Assembly (NCBI GenBank): GCA_003640385.1
Contig: RCAB01000365.1
Coordinates: 1-64,000 of the forward strand
DNA from: Setaria digitata
Taxonomy: Eukaryota; Nematoda; Chromadorea; Rhabditida; Setariidae
Length of the DNA: 64,000 nucleotides
Reading direction: 5' to 3'
The notes below the pieces were generated by a model, which searched no databases, had not been told where the DNA came from, and saw only the letters and a list, made by a program, of their open reading frames with translations. Of the stretch, positions 1 through 11,749 are shown piece after piece; the stretch's first letter is position 1, and each line of letters begins with the position of its first letter. The position numbers and the translations under genes are program-made.

Positions 1-53
1 TAATATAATATAATATAATATAATATAATATAATATAATATAATATAATAATA
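1..53. repeat. (TAATA)n microsatellite
   Basis: About ten perfect head-to-tail copies of the pentamer TAATA start at the window edge, so the array may extend further left. It lies inside what must be an intron or 3' flank of the DP gene that runs leftwards off the window. Confidence 0.9.
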
Positions 54-603
54 GTAGCGGCTGTGTTCACCATATTTTTGTAAAAAGTACAAAAAACAAA
101 AAAACTGGAGACAAACTTGTCATGAGAAATAGCGCAATCAATGAATGTTTTTTTTGCCGTGTTGACAATGATAAAAGGTAAATAAAGTATCGAATCCTCT
201 CTTGGGCGGCCGTTATCACGCTCTAGCTCGCGATTCTTCTCCACCAGCGTTTTGTAAGCTACAAGCTAAAAAAAGGGTTGCGAAGTTTGGTTACCTACAT
301 TTGAAGGAAACTACATTATGCATTATTATGAGCTTATTTTGGAATAAATTTCTCCTGTCACGGCAATAGAAACCTTAGTTATATCATTAACTTGGTGACG
401 CATTCGACTAAAAGCAATTTTTTATTAAGTTGTTCTGCTGAACCTTCAACAACCGGAGATAGAAGAGATATCCAGAATTATAAGGTGCAGTGTCAGCAGT
501 TAAGAGTCAACTAGATTAGCAAGTCAACACAGCTGGATGCGTGCAACCGTAAAGAGAAAGTTAATTATTAGCTATAAAAGCAGCAAAAATCAAACCAGCT
601 CAC
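54..603 (-). other. Intron of the DP gene, no coding seen
   Basis: The DP exon ending at 604 is followed on the minus strand by a clear GTGAGC donor. The next expected DP segment, the dimerisation domain after the LQELI region, cannot be read in any frame here. This stretch is therefore read as intron, with the remaining exons lying left of the window. Confidence 0.6.
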
Positions 604-2271
604 CTGTATTATGAGCTCCTGAAGCTGATCGGATTTATGACGTATTCGTTCTTGTCGTTTGGCCTTTTCTTCCTCCAGCTTCCGACATTCCTGAACTGAA
701 GAAGTTGGAAGGCCAACCCATCTAATTTCCTTCTTCTCTTTTTCAATAATATTCATAGCCATTAGCACATTTAATGCATCATAAACACGACGTCGAATAT
801 TCTTCATGTCATATTGCTGCTTTTCCTAGATATGAATATTAAAGACCTTTTGTAATTCGAAAAAGATAAAATGAAAATTTTAAAGCATTGGAAACTGTCA
901 ACAATGAAATTTTTTTTCCTTTCTAACATTCCAAAAAAAAACTACACTCCCGATAATCTTTTAAAAGACAGAGTCTTGCTAATTTTAGAAAGATATGTCA
1001 CCAGAATACAATTATTTGAGGTCGCAAATTACTCAATCATAATCAATGCCACAATTCCTATTTTTCCTATTTAAATTCATTAATAATTATTTTAAATTTA
1101 AAGTTCATATTTAAGGTTCGAAGGGCCATGAAATTCTAAATCTGTGAAAGTGTGAACTAATTAACCACATCTCCATTTTTTTTTTTTTTTTTTTTGATTA
1201 AATCTGAAAAATCAAACTCTTTGGATAGTTTGGAATAAAAACCTAAAACATACTGTATCTGTAGGCTGAACATCGGCAGAATCAAAATATTCAGAAACTA
1301 ATTCATCAGCTACCTGGAAAAAGATCCTTTGACAAAGAGTCAAACTGTTAATCAAAAAGTAAGATGATGTGCTAGCAGAATTTGAGAAAAAACTGTTGAA
1401 ATAAATTCACTAATTTATGGCTACAATCACCATTTAATGTATAACATTATTATTTCTGGTAACACTAAGAGTCAATTCAAACAGTGAGAATTTTGCAATA
1501 AAAATAACAAATCAGTAAAGCATTCAAGAAACTTTTCAGTAAAAAAGATACAACGACTTAAATAAATTTAAGTCTCAATAAAAAAGAGAGGAGAAAAAAA
1601 AAAAACACATGCCTCATTGTAGTTCGTATGTCCCTTTTCCTTTACTTTCTCACAAACTTTGGTACTGAAATGGCGCAGACCTTTGGATTTATCGGTGCTC
1701 CGAGGAAATTTCCGTATCAACTGAAGATCACATGCATAATTACTTGCTAATGGCCGTTTTACTGGATAAAGAGACGAGTTACCAGCAGGATGCGTGCTTA
1801 TACGAGTAACCGGCATATAACGGTTTGGAACCACTGTAGAAACTGACATAGGTGGGCCAGCTGGTGCATGTGTAGAGAGTCGTCTTACTGCTCCTGCTCC
1901 CTTAAAAAATGGTGATATGAACCAACAATTATTTAAAATTTGTCTAGGTAATTTTTAGCTATATGACCATCTAAATTTCTGAATTTATGAAAAAAACATC
2001 TAAACAAAAATACACTTAAGTGGAGGAAAGCATCTTCTAAACAACATCTTTTCCTTAATAAATATATAGGACAAAATGAAATAATGTATCAATAATAAAG
2101 ATATTTCATTAATTTCATTATGAGAGCGTTTGCTAAATATATCATTATACAACTATATTAACATTTTAAATTTACAGGATTATAGTTATTTTGACCAGGT
2201 GATGCGACAACTCTACGTGCTAAGTGAGTTACAAGTTCCGACGGCGTACTACTTGTTTCGCGTTCATCCAT
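604..2271 (-). CDS. dpl-1: Transcription factor DP (E2F dimerisation partner), 3' end off window
   Basis: DP proteins pair with E2F and bind E2F sites to control S-phase and developmental genes in the nucleus. Four minus-strand exons join in phase: 2176-2271, 1613-1900, 1254-1313 and 604-825, giving 222 residues so far. The winged-helix DNA-binding domain starts at KGLRHFS (about residue 106) and runs through [11 protein letters not shown] to the signature [11 protein letters not shown] (159-169) and KEKKEI. It then enters the coiled-coil-like segment ending LQELI, where the dimerisation domain should begin. The start ATG (2271) lies 5 nt after a TCTAG acceptor, which suits trans-splicing. 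The N-terminal 100 residues are low-complexity and unlike any domain I know. The intron between exons 2 and 3 must use a GC donor to keep the conserved YNE-VADEL junction. The symbol is by analogy with C. elegans. Confidence 0.9.
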
Positions 2272-3653
2272 TCGCCCTAGAATCAAATGAATTAAGCATT
2301 TTTTTGATGTAGAAACTGACAAATCAGATATGGATATAGAAAATTATAGAAATGGTAAAAACACATCAACATTCAGCTAAATTGTTTCTGAAAATATAAT
2401 TTGTAACGTAAAATTTGAGAACAGAAAAACACAATCCTACATAAGAACGGCAAGGAGAAGAATGAAAAAATACTTCTAGATACTCTCCAAATTACTTTTT
2501 AAGAGTCATGACCATTCCCTTTTAATTTCGTTGTTTCCCATAAACAGAAAACAAAAAAAAAAAAAAAAAATCAAAAATTCAAAGACTAGTGGCTGAACAT
2601 TGCAGTCGTGAAAGGTGAAATGCAAAAACGCATCAGACTCGATAATAACACGTTCCTGAGGAGATAAGTAGAGTGATAAGCTTGAAGTTACCTGACTGCC
2701 GTTTTCAATAAAAGGTTCCTACCAATATAAAAGGAGGTGATCACTGGCACTATTATATAATGAGCGATAATTAATCCGATATAATTTCATTTGAATGAAT
2801 GACAACTTGACTATCACGGCTATACAAAAACGACTAAATTCGCGTCAAGTTCGCCAACACTTTGACGCACGCTAAACCACTCTACGAACACAGAGGGAAC
2901 AGGAAGCAATCAGTACACAGCAGATCTTGCCAACGCGGTAAAGTTCAAAAAATAACACTGCAAGAGTCATTGCAACAGTTGAAGCATAATAGCTTAGGTG
3001 ATGTGTGAGTATCAAGAGGGTGGGGTGCTACCAAACAAGACGCTCAAGAGTTTCGCAACTTAGAGAGATGACTAGGAAGTGGTTACAGTCTTGATCAGTT
3101 GACTTGCTTCGGAAAAGTTCATGCTAGAATCCACGAGTGAGTAATTTTGAACTCTGTCACGCTACTGTTGGCTTTTAAAGTAATGAAAATGAGGATGTGG
3201 ATATAAATAAATATATATAAAAAGTAGATGTAAATATATATTAAATATAAATAAAGCGGTGATTGTTACGCCATTTCTAGTATTTTGCACATCGCGGAAG
3301 GTAGTTTTCTTAGTTCTATGTAACATTTGTAACACCACGTAAGTCACTTATCACAATGTTTATTCCACGCAAAGTTTAATCATCTTCTAGAAATGTAAAC
3401 CTAATCTCTCGCATCACGCTTCTCTGTGTTTCTACACCTGTGTTAATTATTTCATTTCTTTTTCTGATCCCATAAATGTGACCTTAAAATTTGCAAAATT
3501 ATGTAGGAAATTCCCAAAGGAAAATAAAGTTTGAGATTTCTGAAAAAATTTTCTGGTAATTTGGTGTTGATTTTTCTCTAGGGAAAGTTTTAAAAGAAGT
3601 AGTGAAAATAAAAAAACAATGAAGAATTGAGGCTTGAAAATTTAGTTGGACAT
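2272..3653. promoter_or_regulatory. Divergent intergenic region between DP and F-box genes
   Basis: The two flanking genes are transcribed away from each other, so this 1.4 kb should carry both promoters. It contains A and T runs (a 17-A run near 2554) and an AT-rich stretch at 3190-3260. I can name no transcription-factor site with confidence. A 61-codon minus-strand frame (3162-3347) has no coding character. Confidence 0.4.
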
Positions 3654-6600
3654 ATGGAAGAGCAATCAGAAAGAGAGAATTCGGTACAAACATATGATGC
3701 TGAAGGTGGTGGAAGCTCAGGCGTTAGAACCACTTCAACATTAGAACGTTTGCGAAAGAATTTAGAACAGCAAGAATTAACCATTGAAGATTTGCAACAA
3801 ACAGTAACAATGTTAAAGCGTAAAGTTACCGAGCAGCGTGATGAAATTATCCACTTAAAAAGTTTAACCGACAATATCCCGAAATCAGTAAGTTCCAATT
3901 AGTCGCTTATTCATCCATTCCTTTTTTTTTCAACCAGTCGAAAATGTTTTAAACATTGATTTATTCTTATATTGCTGTCTTTTTTTACAGCACAATCCAC
4001 TGATTTCATTACCATTTGAACTCATTAAGATTATCTTTTACTTATGTGATGCTCTTACACGATGTCGAATTTGCTGTATTAATAAAAGGTCTTCTTAAAT
4101 TTTCGATAGTTCTAGTTATTCGGCCGAGGAATTAATTGCATCAATTACGACAATAAAAATTTATCTTAATCATTAGACGTGTCTTAAAAGAAATTAAGTA
4201 TAAAAATACCCGCAAAAATAATTAGGGACAATTTAATGACTGTAAATTTTAAGTGTGTAAAAAGTTGCGATCAATATAAAATAAGACATTTAATCACTTA
4301 AAACAAATTAACTTTAGATTGGCTGAAGAACTAAGTAGTTGGCTCGATGTTCAGCATCTTTACTTGACAAGGGTACCAATTAAAGATGAAGCAAACAAAA
4401 CCGTTCGTTCTATCGTTGCATCAAAATAAATTGCGGTCAGAATAATAAAAATATTTGGGAAGGAAGAAATATGAAATGCAGTCATGATGTCCGGATGTAA
4501 GAAAAACTTTCAGATTGTAACTCATGGATATCAAGCGATCACAAATTCTCCCACAGTGGGTGTAATTTATATCGCTAAAGCTATCCCAATGCTTCATAAT
4601 TTCCGGTTAATTTCGGTTTATTACAAAATTACATATTATCAATTCACTTCTTAATAGTTTTTGACGGCTTTTTTTAATTGAAATATATAAAACATCGATG
4701 AGTCAATATTTTCAAACGTAAAACCGAATGTATGTTTTTGAAATGTAGTGATTGCCTGTTCAGTCATTACGTTTTATGAAATTAATTATTTTGAAAAACT
4801 ATGATAAAAAAAATTTAATAGTTGAGGATCTTTGAATTTGTACCCATCGAATCCGTATTCGGCACTTATTGATTATATGTCGAGCTTTAGCAACTACTTT
4901 GGGATGATAACTTTATAGCAATCTAAAATCGATTTTGGTGGAATCATCAACGATGCGATTTTTGGATCGTTGCAATAAGATACCAGTAGAAGATGGTTTT
5001 TTTTCGTTATTACGGAAAGTGGAAATTATCAAATTATGCAGCATAAGAGATAATTTAAGGTAAGTTTAATATTTTAAAAAACTTGAATGAAAAACAAGTA
5101 GCAATTTCCGTTTTAAATAACTCACATGGTGAGACGTGGGAAATTCCCATATTAATTGTAAGAAATATTTTCGACATGCATGTAACAATGAATATTAAAT
5201 ATAGATAAATGGTAATAATAAAATAAATAAAGATAATTTCAAAAAAGAAGTCTTTTTTTTAATCAGAATTTTGAGGAGATATCGAATGGGAACCAGTAGT
5301 TTAATAATTGTCTGATTTGAAATAATGACTAGTTCTATTTAAAGATGAATTTAGATTAATTTTCAGCCTTCTCTACACTTTGAGTGATTTCTTGACATTG
5401 CCGAATCTTCGTACTCTCCATATTCGGGAAACGTTAACCATAACTGATGTTCCACCAGTAGATAAAATTTGCGCTCCAGTTGAGGATCTTCGAATTTGTA
5501 CTCATCGAATCCGTATCCGGCACTTGCTGACTATATGTCGAGCTTTAGCAACTACTTTGAGACGTTTAGAGTTGTTGTTGACTGTTATTGTGCCAGAAGG
5601 GACGACTACAATTGAAGTAATTCATCCTTCTTTGGAATTTTTTTCTCAATGTCGTTCTTGTGTAAACAAGCACACAACTTGAAATGTTTTAGAATCGTAA
5701 TGCAGCTGTGATGGAAGTTGCAGAAGTAATGACTAGTATGGAACATCTGAGTCACTTAACACTTGCACGAACATTCATTAAAGTAAGTTGACAGTCAAAT
5801 GCGTAGGTTTCAAAACATCATGGACTTTAAAAATTCTCCAGTGCCTTCAAAAATTTTCAGCCTTCGACAAGTGAACAGATATTTGGACTTCTGAAAATGT
5901 TCCATTCATTGTCGACAGTAACATTCGAAGCGCTGAATTTAAATGATTTTGTGCAACTTGCAAATATCCACTTGCCTCCATCAGTACCTTTCCAACTCAA
6001 ACTCATAAATTAACCTTTTATGATTTACTGTTACTATAGATGCGTCGTAAAATCTATTGGATTACCACAGTGCAGTCACTTTGGTTGTCTTGTAGATTCC
6101 TCTAGGGACAGCAACGGCTTGAGGGAGTATCTATAACCAAAAGCTTTGGATACTGGATCGTAGAAATCCTTTGACATAATTATCAACCTTAATTTTGAAT
6201 ATCTGGTTCTGTAATAATTATTAAGGCTAAACGGATCGTAGTAACAGAATCAATAAAAATCGATCCATCATGGTACCCGCTTAATTCCACTTCCATGGAA
6301 TTCTTCGATGTTTTCAATGACGAAAGAATGCCAGTCAGTTCAGTTTCTGCACTTTTTTTTAGATTTCGTCGAGCTAATATACTTGCTAACTTGCTATTTA
6401 TAAAATGCTCACATATTTCAGATATTACAAGATGCATGTCGTAAGGTGCATCGTGAGATCACGTTGCAGTTTGGTCGTCTTCGTGGATTTGGTCCGGCTA
6501 CTGTAAATTTCCAATCGAGCCTTGTACGAATTTTGGCCAATAAGACGTCACCATTGCGTTTGGGAACTCGAAAAGGTGATTGTCGTGTATTTCTCTGGAA

Positions 6601-6667
6601 GGGACGTATCCTTACGCGGAGCGAATACCTAAAAATGAACGATATAAATATCGATGGGATTATGTGA
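3654..6667 (+). CDS. F-box-like protein with coiled coil and LRR-like repeats
   Basis: Likely a substrate adaptor of an SCF ubiquitin ligase. Nine exons join in phase (3654-3887, 3991-4088, 4318-4414, 4514-4605, 4919-5059, 5367-5616, 5693-5782, 5861-5983, 6422-6667), giving about 456 residues. The N-terminus (about 30-75) is a charged heptad-like helix around LEQQELTIEDLQQTV. Residues 84-125 fit an F-box, opening with SLPFELIKIIFYLC. The remainder has leucine-spaced strands such as LTLPNLRTLHI and MEHLSHLTLA, typical of degenerate LRRs. The start ATG lies 9 nt after an AATTTAG acceptor. The 3' end of exon 3 is uncertain, because several GT sites in the same phase would do. A decayed copy of part of exon 6 sits in intron 4. 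No specific ortholog recognised. Confidence 0.72.
4820..4908 (+). repeat. Decayed duplicate of part of F-box gene exon 6
   Basis: This 89-bp intronic segment matches 5478-5566 inside exon 6 at roughly 90% identity over its full length, in the same orientation. In the reading frame of the original it carries a TGA (GATCTTTGA against GATCTTCGA), so it is not coding. It ends about ten bases before the splice acceptor of exon 5. Confidence 0.85.
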
Positions 6668-8384
6668 CATGTCCAAATGACAGACCTACATATTTAAGAA
6701 AGCGAATAAATGAAATAATTAATCAACACCAATATCGATCTTGCTAATAACTACAACTATTGCAAGTCGAGTAGATAGTCAAGTCAGGAAGTCATGAAGT
6801 TACCTGACAAGTCCGCATATCCAGATAATCTACTTAATAATTTGGTTTCACTACTTTAAACCAATCTTGGGCTATCACAGAAGTAAAGAATAGGTTAATT
6901 GGACTGAAAGAACATAAAGTTAAGGCAAAGGTGAGTCATATTAGGTTTTTGCTTCCATTTTTACAGTGATAGTTGAAATCAGAAACACATGAATACGAAA
7001 ATACGAAATGTGAAACACGAAAATATGAAATACGAAATATGAAATGCGAAAATTGTTAATGACTGCATGTTTATTATTTTTAGTGTTATTTTACTTAATA
7101 GAGACGGTGGTCTAAATTTTCGTCGTGTAAAATATTCATTCGAAAGGCTTGAAGAAATTTGTATTTCTTGCTAAAAATATAATTATTAATATTTTCAATA
7201 CAACTGCGAAAATAAGGGACAGTACTGTAATCGTATTGAAATTTTGTTTTGAGCATTTTGATCCAATGTTTACGTGGTATAAAAGATTGATTTAAATTTG
7301 CTGCACCAAATAAAGAGTTTTTTCGTAACTGAAATTTCCTTTTTTGTTCACCAAAGGAGATAAGCCAACTTCCCGACTTTTTCTAAAATTCTACTATGGT
7401 GATAAACAAGATTTAGTCAAGGATAAGTCAACTTTCTCTTTTTGTAGGAACTGTTTCATAAAACACAAGTAAAATAATTATTCACTGCATCAATCTACCC
7501 TACATTCGAAAAAAATAAAAATTGAAAGAGCTAATATTGAAAATCATTTACGTATACTTACGAAATGAAATAATAACCATACCAAAAAAGTTTGTCGTTT
7601 GGATTTCAGACAATCTTGCTGCGACATTCTATTTTCATTTTCGTTTCGCTAAGTTATTCTGTTTGTTTTGAAATATTGGTAAAATAAATTTTAGCTGCTG
7701 GTATAATATGGATTTGTTCAGAATATGAAGCTTCATCATGAATTTTGAACTCTATTGATATCGGAATGATTTAATAATATTTAGAGGTGGAAAAAAGTAA
7801 AAAGCGAACGATACAATAATTATCATTTCACAAAAGCACTAGAATTACTACGCAAATGACTTTGTTGCTATTTTTTGAATAACTTCCCTTAATTGTTTAA
7901 ATTTAATCCCTGAATTTTAATTGAATGAAATTGATATCAACATGGAAGTGTTTCGGAAAAATGACTGATATTTGTAAGATTAGTAAATAAATAATTCTTA
8001 CTGCATCCATTTCAGTGAGAGACCCTATCACTTTTGTTAGGAGTATTTAAATTCTAAATCGAATCATTAATTAATCAAACAAATTCCACTTTAGTGCATT
8101 AATAAGAACTATGATCTGTGTTAGGGATATTTGAAAATTAGGTTTATTATCTTTCTATAACTGATACTTTGTAAATTGAAAGAATTTTAATATTTTGAAA
8201 TATTAACGAAGTAAATATTGAATCAACGAAACACTAATGAGGAAAAGTCCTTTAAAACACTGATGTTTTCTCATAATCGTTCAATATTTAAATACTTGTT
8301 TAAGAATCTGCGCTTTCTAGATTCTAACTATACAATTTTGCCGCATTAAGTTGAGATATAACGTGCAAGAATACAAAGGTAACT
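6668..8384. other. AT-rich intergenic DNA without a supported gene
   Basis: No frame of coding character was found. It holds an imperfect short tandem array near 7.0 kb and otherwise simple AT-rich sequence. Confidence 0.5.
6991..7053. repeat. Imperfect tandem array, unit GAAATAYG-like
   Basis: Seven or eight diverged copies of a 7-10 nt unit (GAATACGAAA, ATACGAAATG, AAATATGAAA, TACGAAATAT and so on) follow each other with small length changes. Confidence 0.7.
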
Positions 8385-8842
8385 TTAATTTTTAATAATT
8401 AACTCGATTACTGATTTTCTTGCAATTCGTCCCATATCATCGGTATTATCAAAAAGGTCGCTAAAAGCTCCTCTTTTACTATAATTATCTGAATCAACTC
8501 TTACTGTTAATTTTATTGGATTTCTCTTGTCAAGATGCAGATTGCAGTCCTTTTGATTTCTATCATCACATTATTCTCCACTCTCATATAAACCAGATTT
8601 CACATAGAACTGGAATATAAGCGTTAAATTCCTTCATTTTGGTAAAATTTTCAGCTGACTGTAGTCTTTTTTGACGTAAGACAAAAAAGCCAAGGCTGCT
8701 ACAGCTGTTTCACGTTGTTGAAAAGGAATTTCGGATTCCACTTCGTGTTAGCTACTTTAGAGCTTATCAAGAACTTTATCAATAAATTTACCCATAAATT
8801 TCCAAGAATTGTCATGCTCGATTCTCTTTTGTACCTCCGGTT
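8385..8842 (-). CDS. Hypothetical protein, partial model
   Basis: Three minus-strand pieces can be joined in phase: 8792-8842 (EPEVQKRIEHDNSWKF), 8676-8704 (AVAALAFLSY) and 8385-8549, ending at a TAA. The last piece is about 55 codons with mixed, non-AT-driven composition (DKRNPIKLTVRVDSDNYSKR), which argues for real coding sequence. The same frame outside these pieces is broken by four stops. Either short introns of about 87 and 126 bp remove them, as modelled, or this is a pseudogene. The 5' exon was not found; a minus-strand frame at 9437-9640 could belong to it, but the phases do not close. No family recognised. Confidence 0.3.
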
Positions 8843-11749
8843 CTTCAAAGAAACAAGGAAACCGTCAATGAAGCAACAATTCAATCCAAATTTGTTTGTT
8901 GTATATTTTTTCATAGGTCTTGGAAATGTACAATACTATTCAATAAATAAATTTTGACTATGAAATTAAGTTATTATTATTATAACAACAGTTAAACTTC
9001 TTTAAGTAGTAAAATTTTGAAAACTCTGGTAAGAGTTTCTCTGATAAGATGTGAGTTTCATTCATTTCAAAAAAAAAAAAACTGTTACAATGAATCATGT
9101 GTTTAGAATGAATTAAATGTGATGAAAAATTCAATGGCGATAATGATGATTAAGATCGAAACAGTGGTTAGAAATATTTTTAACGTCGTAACAGTAACTG
9201 GATTCAAACAGACTAGATTTGAAACTGCCAAGGTTATCCGCTACGATCATAAAAATACATATAAAAATCATGCATCCTAACTGACTTTTCTGTGCTCATG
9301 ACGATCTTTAATAAAATCTTAATTTGAAACTTTTGTTAAAAAATAGTTTCCCTCGACCAGAATGAAATCGTATTTATTGTATAAAAGGGACAACTGAAAT
9401 TTGCATTTCAATATACAAAAATATATTTCGAGTAATTTACGGAATTTTTAAATTTAACTGACAAATAATAACTTCTGTATATATTTTTATTTCTTGTGTA
9501 ATCCATTTTTTGCCAAAAATAAGACGTATAGCTAGTTGTAAAATTTCTCTTTTATAACTTGATAAAACAAATTTTGAAGTTTTGGAGTCATTACCAATTC
9601 CTTCATGAAAAATATCGCCCACCATCAACTTACTCCTCACAGAAATATTATTTTTGATGAATTAAAAAAACAATTTTTTTTGTTTCGGAAAGCATTCCAA
9701 GTTAAAGTGGAAATTTATAATAAAATAATTTTTGCATTTTGAGAAAGTTTAGTTTCACAAAAGTACTTCAAAAATTCAAGAATCAAATAGAATTACTTCA
9801 AGAATATCTATTAATTGATTGTTAAAAAGCTTGTTTGGTGTAGATATGTTCTAATTTCAACCGTCATTGAAATGTAATTTTATTTTTCTTATTTATATTA
9901 AAAGAAGTTTACATAAAAAGTCAGTACGATAGAAAGGTGCGAAATCTAACTCGAAATTAGTGCAAGTTTTCTTACAATTTTGTTCGAAGATCTGAAATCG
10001 AAAATCATAAGAAAAGGCATAAATATTTTAGTAGATGAATTTATAAATCGAATTCATAATAAAAAGAAACAAATTATCATCCTATTATTAATGATGCGCA
10101 AACAGAAAGTTAAAAAAATAACAAAATTGGTTCATAAAAATAGAAGAAAAAGAGATGAGAATTATAAATAACATTGTCGCCAGTTTTTTCAAACGATTCG
10201 TAAAAAATAAAGTATATTAAATGAAATGATATACCAGCATCAGTAGCAACTGTTGCAGTTTTCGTTTCTTACCATTTATCCTTCCGTATAGCCATCACAT
10301 CTTTTGATTGCCCTTTTTTGCCGTAGGCTACGAATAACGATTAGAATTTTGTGATAAAATGGAAGAGAATGACAGCTGTCCGTTTAGTTGCTTCAATGAT
10401 TTCAAAAAAAAACTGCTGTATTATTTCATATATTCCTTTTTTTTTTGCTTTCTAATTTGTGAATATGTATTTCTATGAAATTCGACTTTTAATTGATTAC
10501 TCTGCTGTATAGACTTTTTTATTTTCAGCTGTTACCAACAAAAATTTCCTTGAAAATTTTTCAAAATAAGACTGAATGCAAACGATTTGTTTTTTTCTAT
10601 CGTTCTACCCGGATATTTACCGTCCTACAAGGAATAGATTTTCAAAATTTTTTTTTCCGGAAAAATACCTATTTCAACATTTCACTTCTGATTTGTATTC
10701 ACTTCCGGCTTCCTACCATAAATTTATTTTACTTCTAATTTAGGTAATCTGGCTAGATATTCATTATTAACTACCAAAATTCACAAAGTGACGCGAATAT
10801 CTCGTGAGGATGCATGCTTATGAACTAATAAATAAAGAATTAAATGATTTTTTTCTTCTGCTCTCCATATCAATATCCTATCAGTAGTAATAATTGGAAT
10901 ATCAAACAGGAACAATTTTTTGAAAATAATGATGTTTTTAGTATTCAAGAAAAGGTTTAAAAAAAATTACATAGCTAAAGTTCTTAATTTCTAAAAAAGA
11001 AATTTCTTAATTCATGTTCTCCATAATTTAAAAAAAGTGCTGTTGGACGTCCATTTCAATTTGAATCTGTTATTGAAGTTTAATTCTTGTCTTCTTGGTT
11101 TGTTCCAGAGAAGTTACAATTAAATTTGATTTAGAACTGGTTAAGGAAAAATTCCTGGACATCATGCAATTATTCACAGTTGTGCTTCATGTATTTATTA
11201 AATTAATAAGTGGGAAAGATTTGTTCTCAATAGCGTCATTGGAACGAACTGCTGAACTTGACTGCTTCCGGATACCTATCGTGTATTGCTGCACAACACG
11301 TATTCGTACCTTTTGTCACGAGCAGTGTTTCGATATACGTTGTGATCAAGACTTCTACAAGCGTGGTTTCTTTTGTTCTCTTAATTTATGCATATGCAAT
11401 TTGCCTAGCAAACTTCCGAACTGACTGCAGCACAATCAATGAGTGTCGGCATAATAAATACTACACAGAGCTTCGTGACAAAATATTGTCACTAATTTTG
11501 CATGAAAGCAAATATTTGACGTTAAAATACGAATAACAAAAATTGTGATAATTACTTAAACGAATGAATAAAAAATNAAAATAAAATACGAATAACAAAA
11601 ATTGTGATAATTACTTAAACGAATGAATAAAAAATGTATCTCAGTTAATTCACTAATGCAGTACTGAAAAGGCGGTGGAAATTTCGCAGAAGTTTATTAC
11701 TGATAAAACTGCTCTAAATTTATTTTGATAATTTTGCTTCTGAGTTTTT
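8843..11749. other. Intergenic, weak frames only
   Basis: Contains an open minus-strand frame at 9437-9640 (67 codons) and a lysine-rich plus frame at 9980-10171, neither with a recognisable domain. A plus-strand ATG at 11164 opens a hydrophobic segment (MQLFTVVLHVFIKL) that could be a signal peptide exon for the DB gene downstream, but I could not join it in phase. Confidence 0.4.
11524..11635. repeat. 53-bp direct duplication flanking an N (probable assembly join)
   Basis: Bases 11524-11576 and 11583-11635 are identical and are separated by a single N at 11577 plus a few A/T bases. Identical ends on both sides of an N are what an unmerged contig overlap produces. Confidence 0.85.

Noticed and set aside
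11095..11536. Two overlapping plus frames, one Cys-rich and one Ser/Thr/Val-rich
   Set aside because: Neither could be joined in phase to the DB gene; only the hydrophobic start at 11164 is kept as a possible missing exon.
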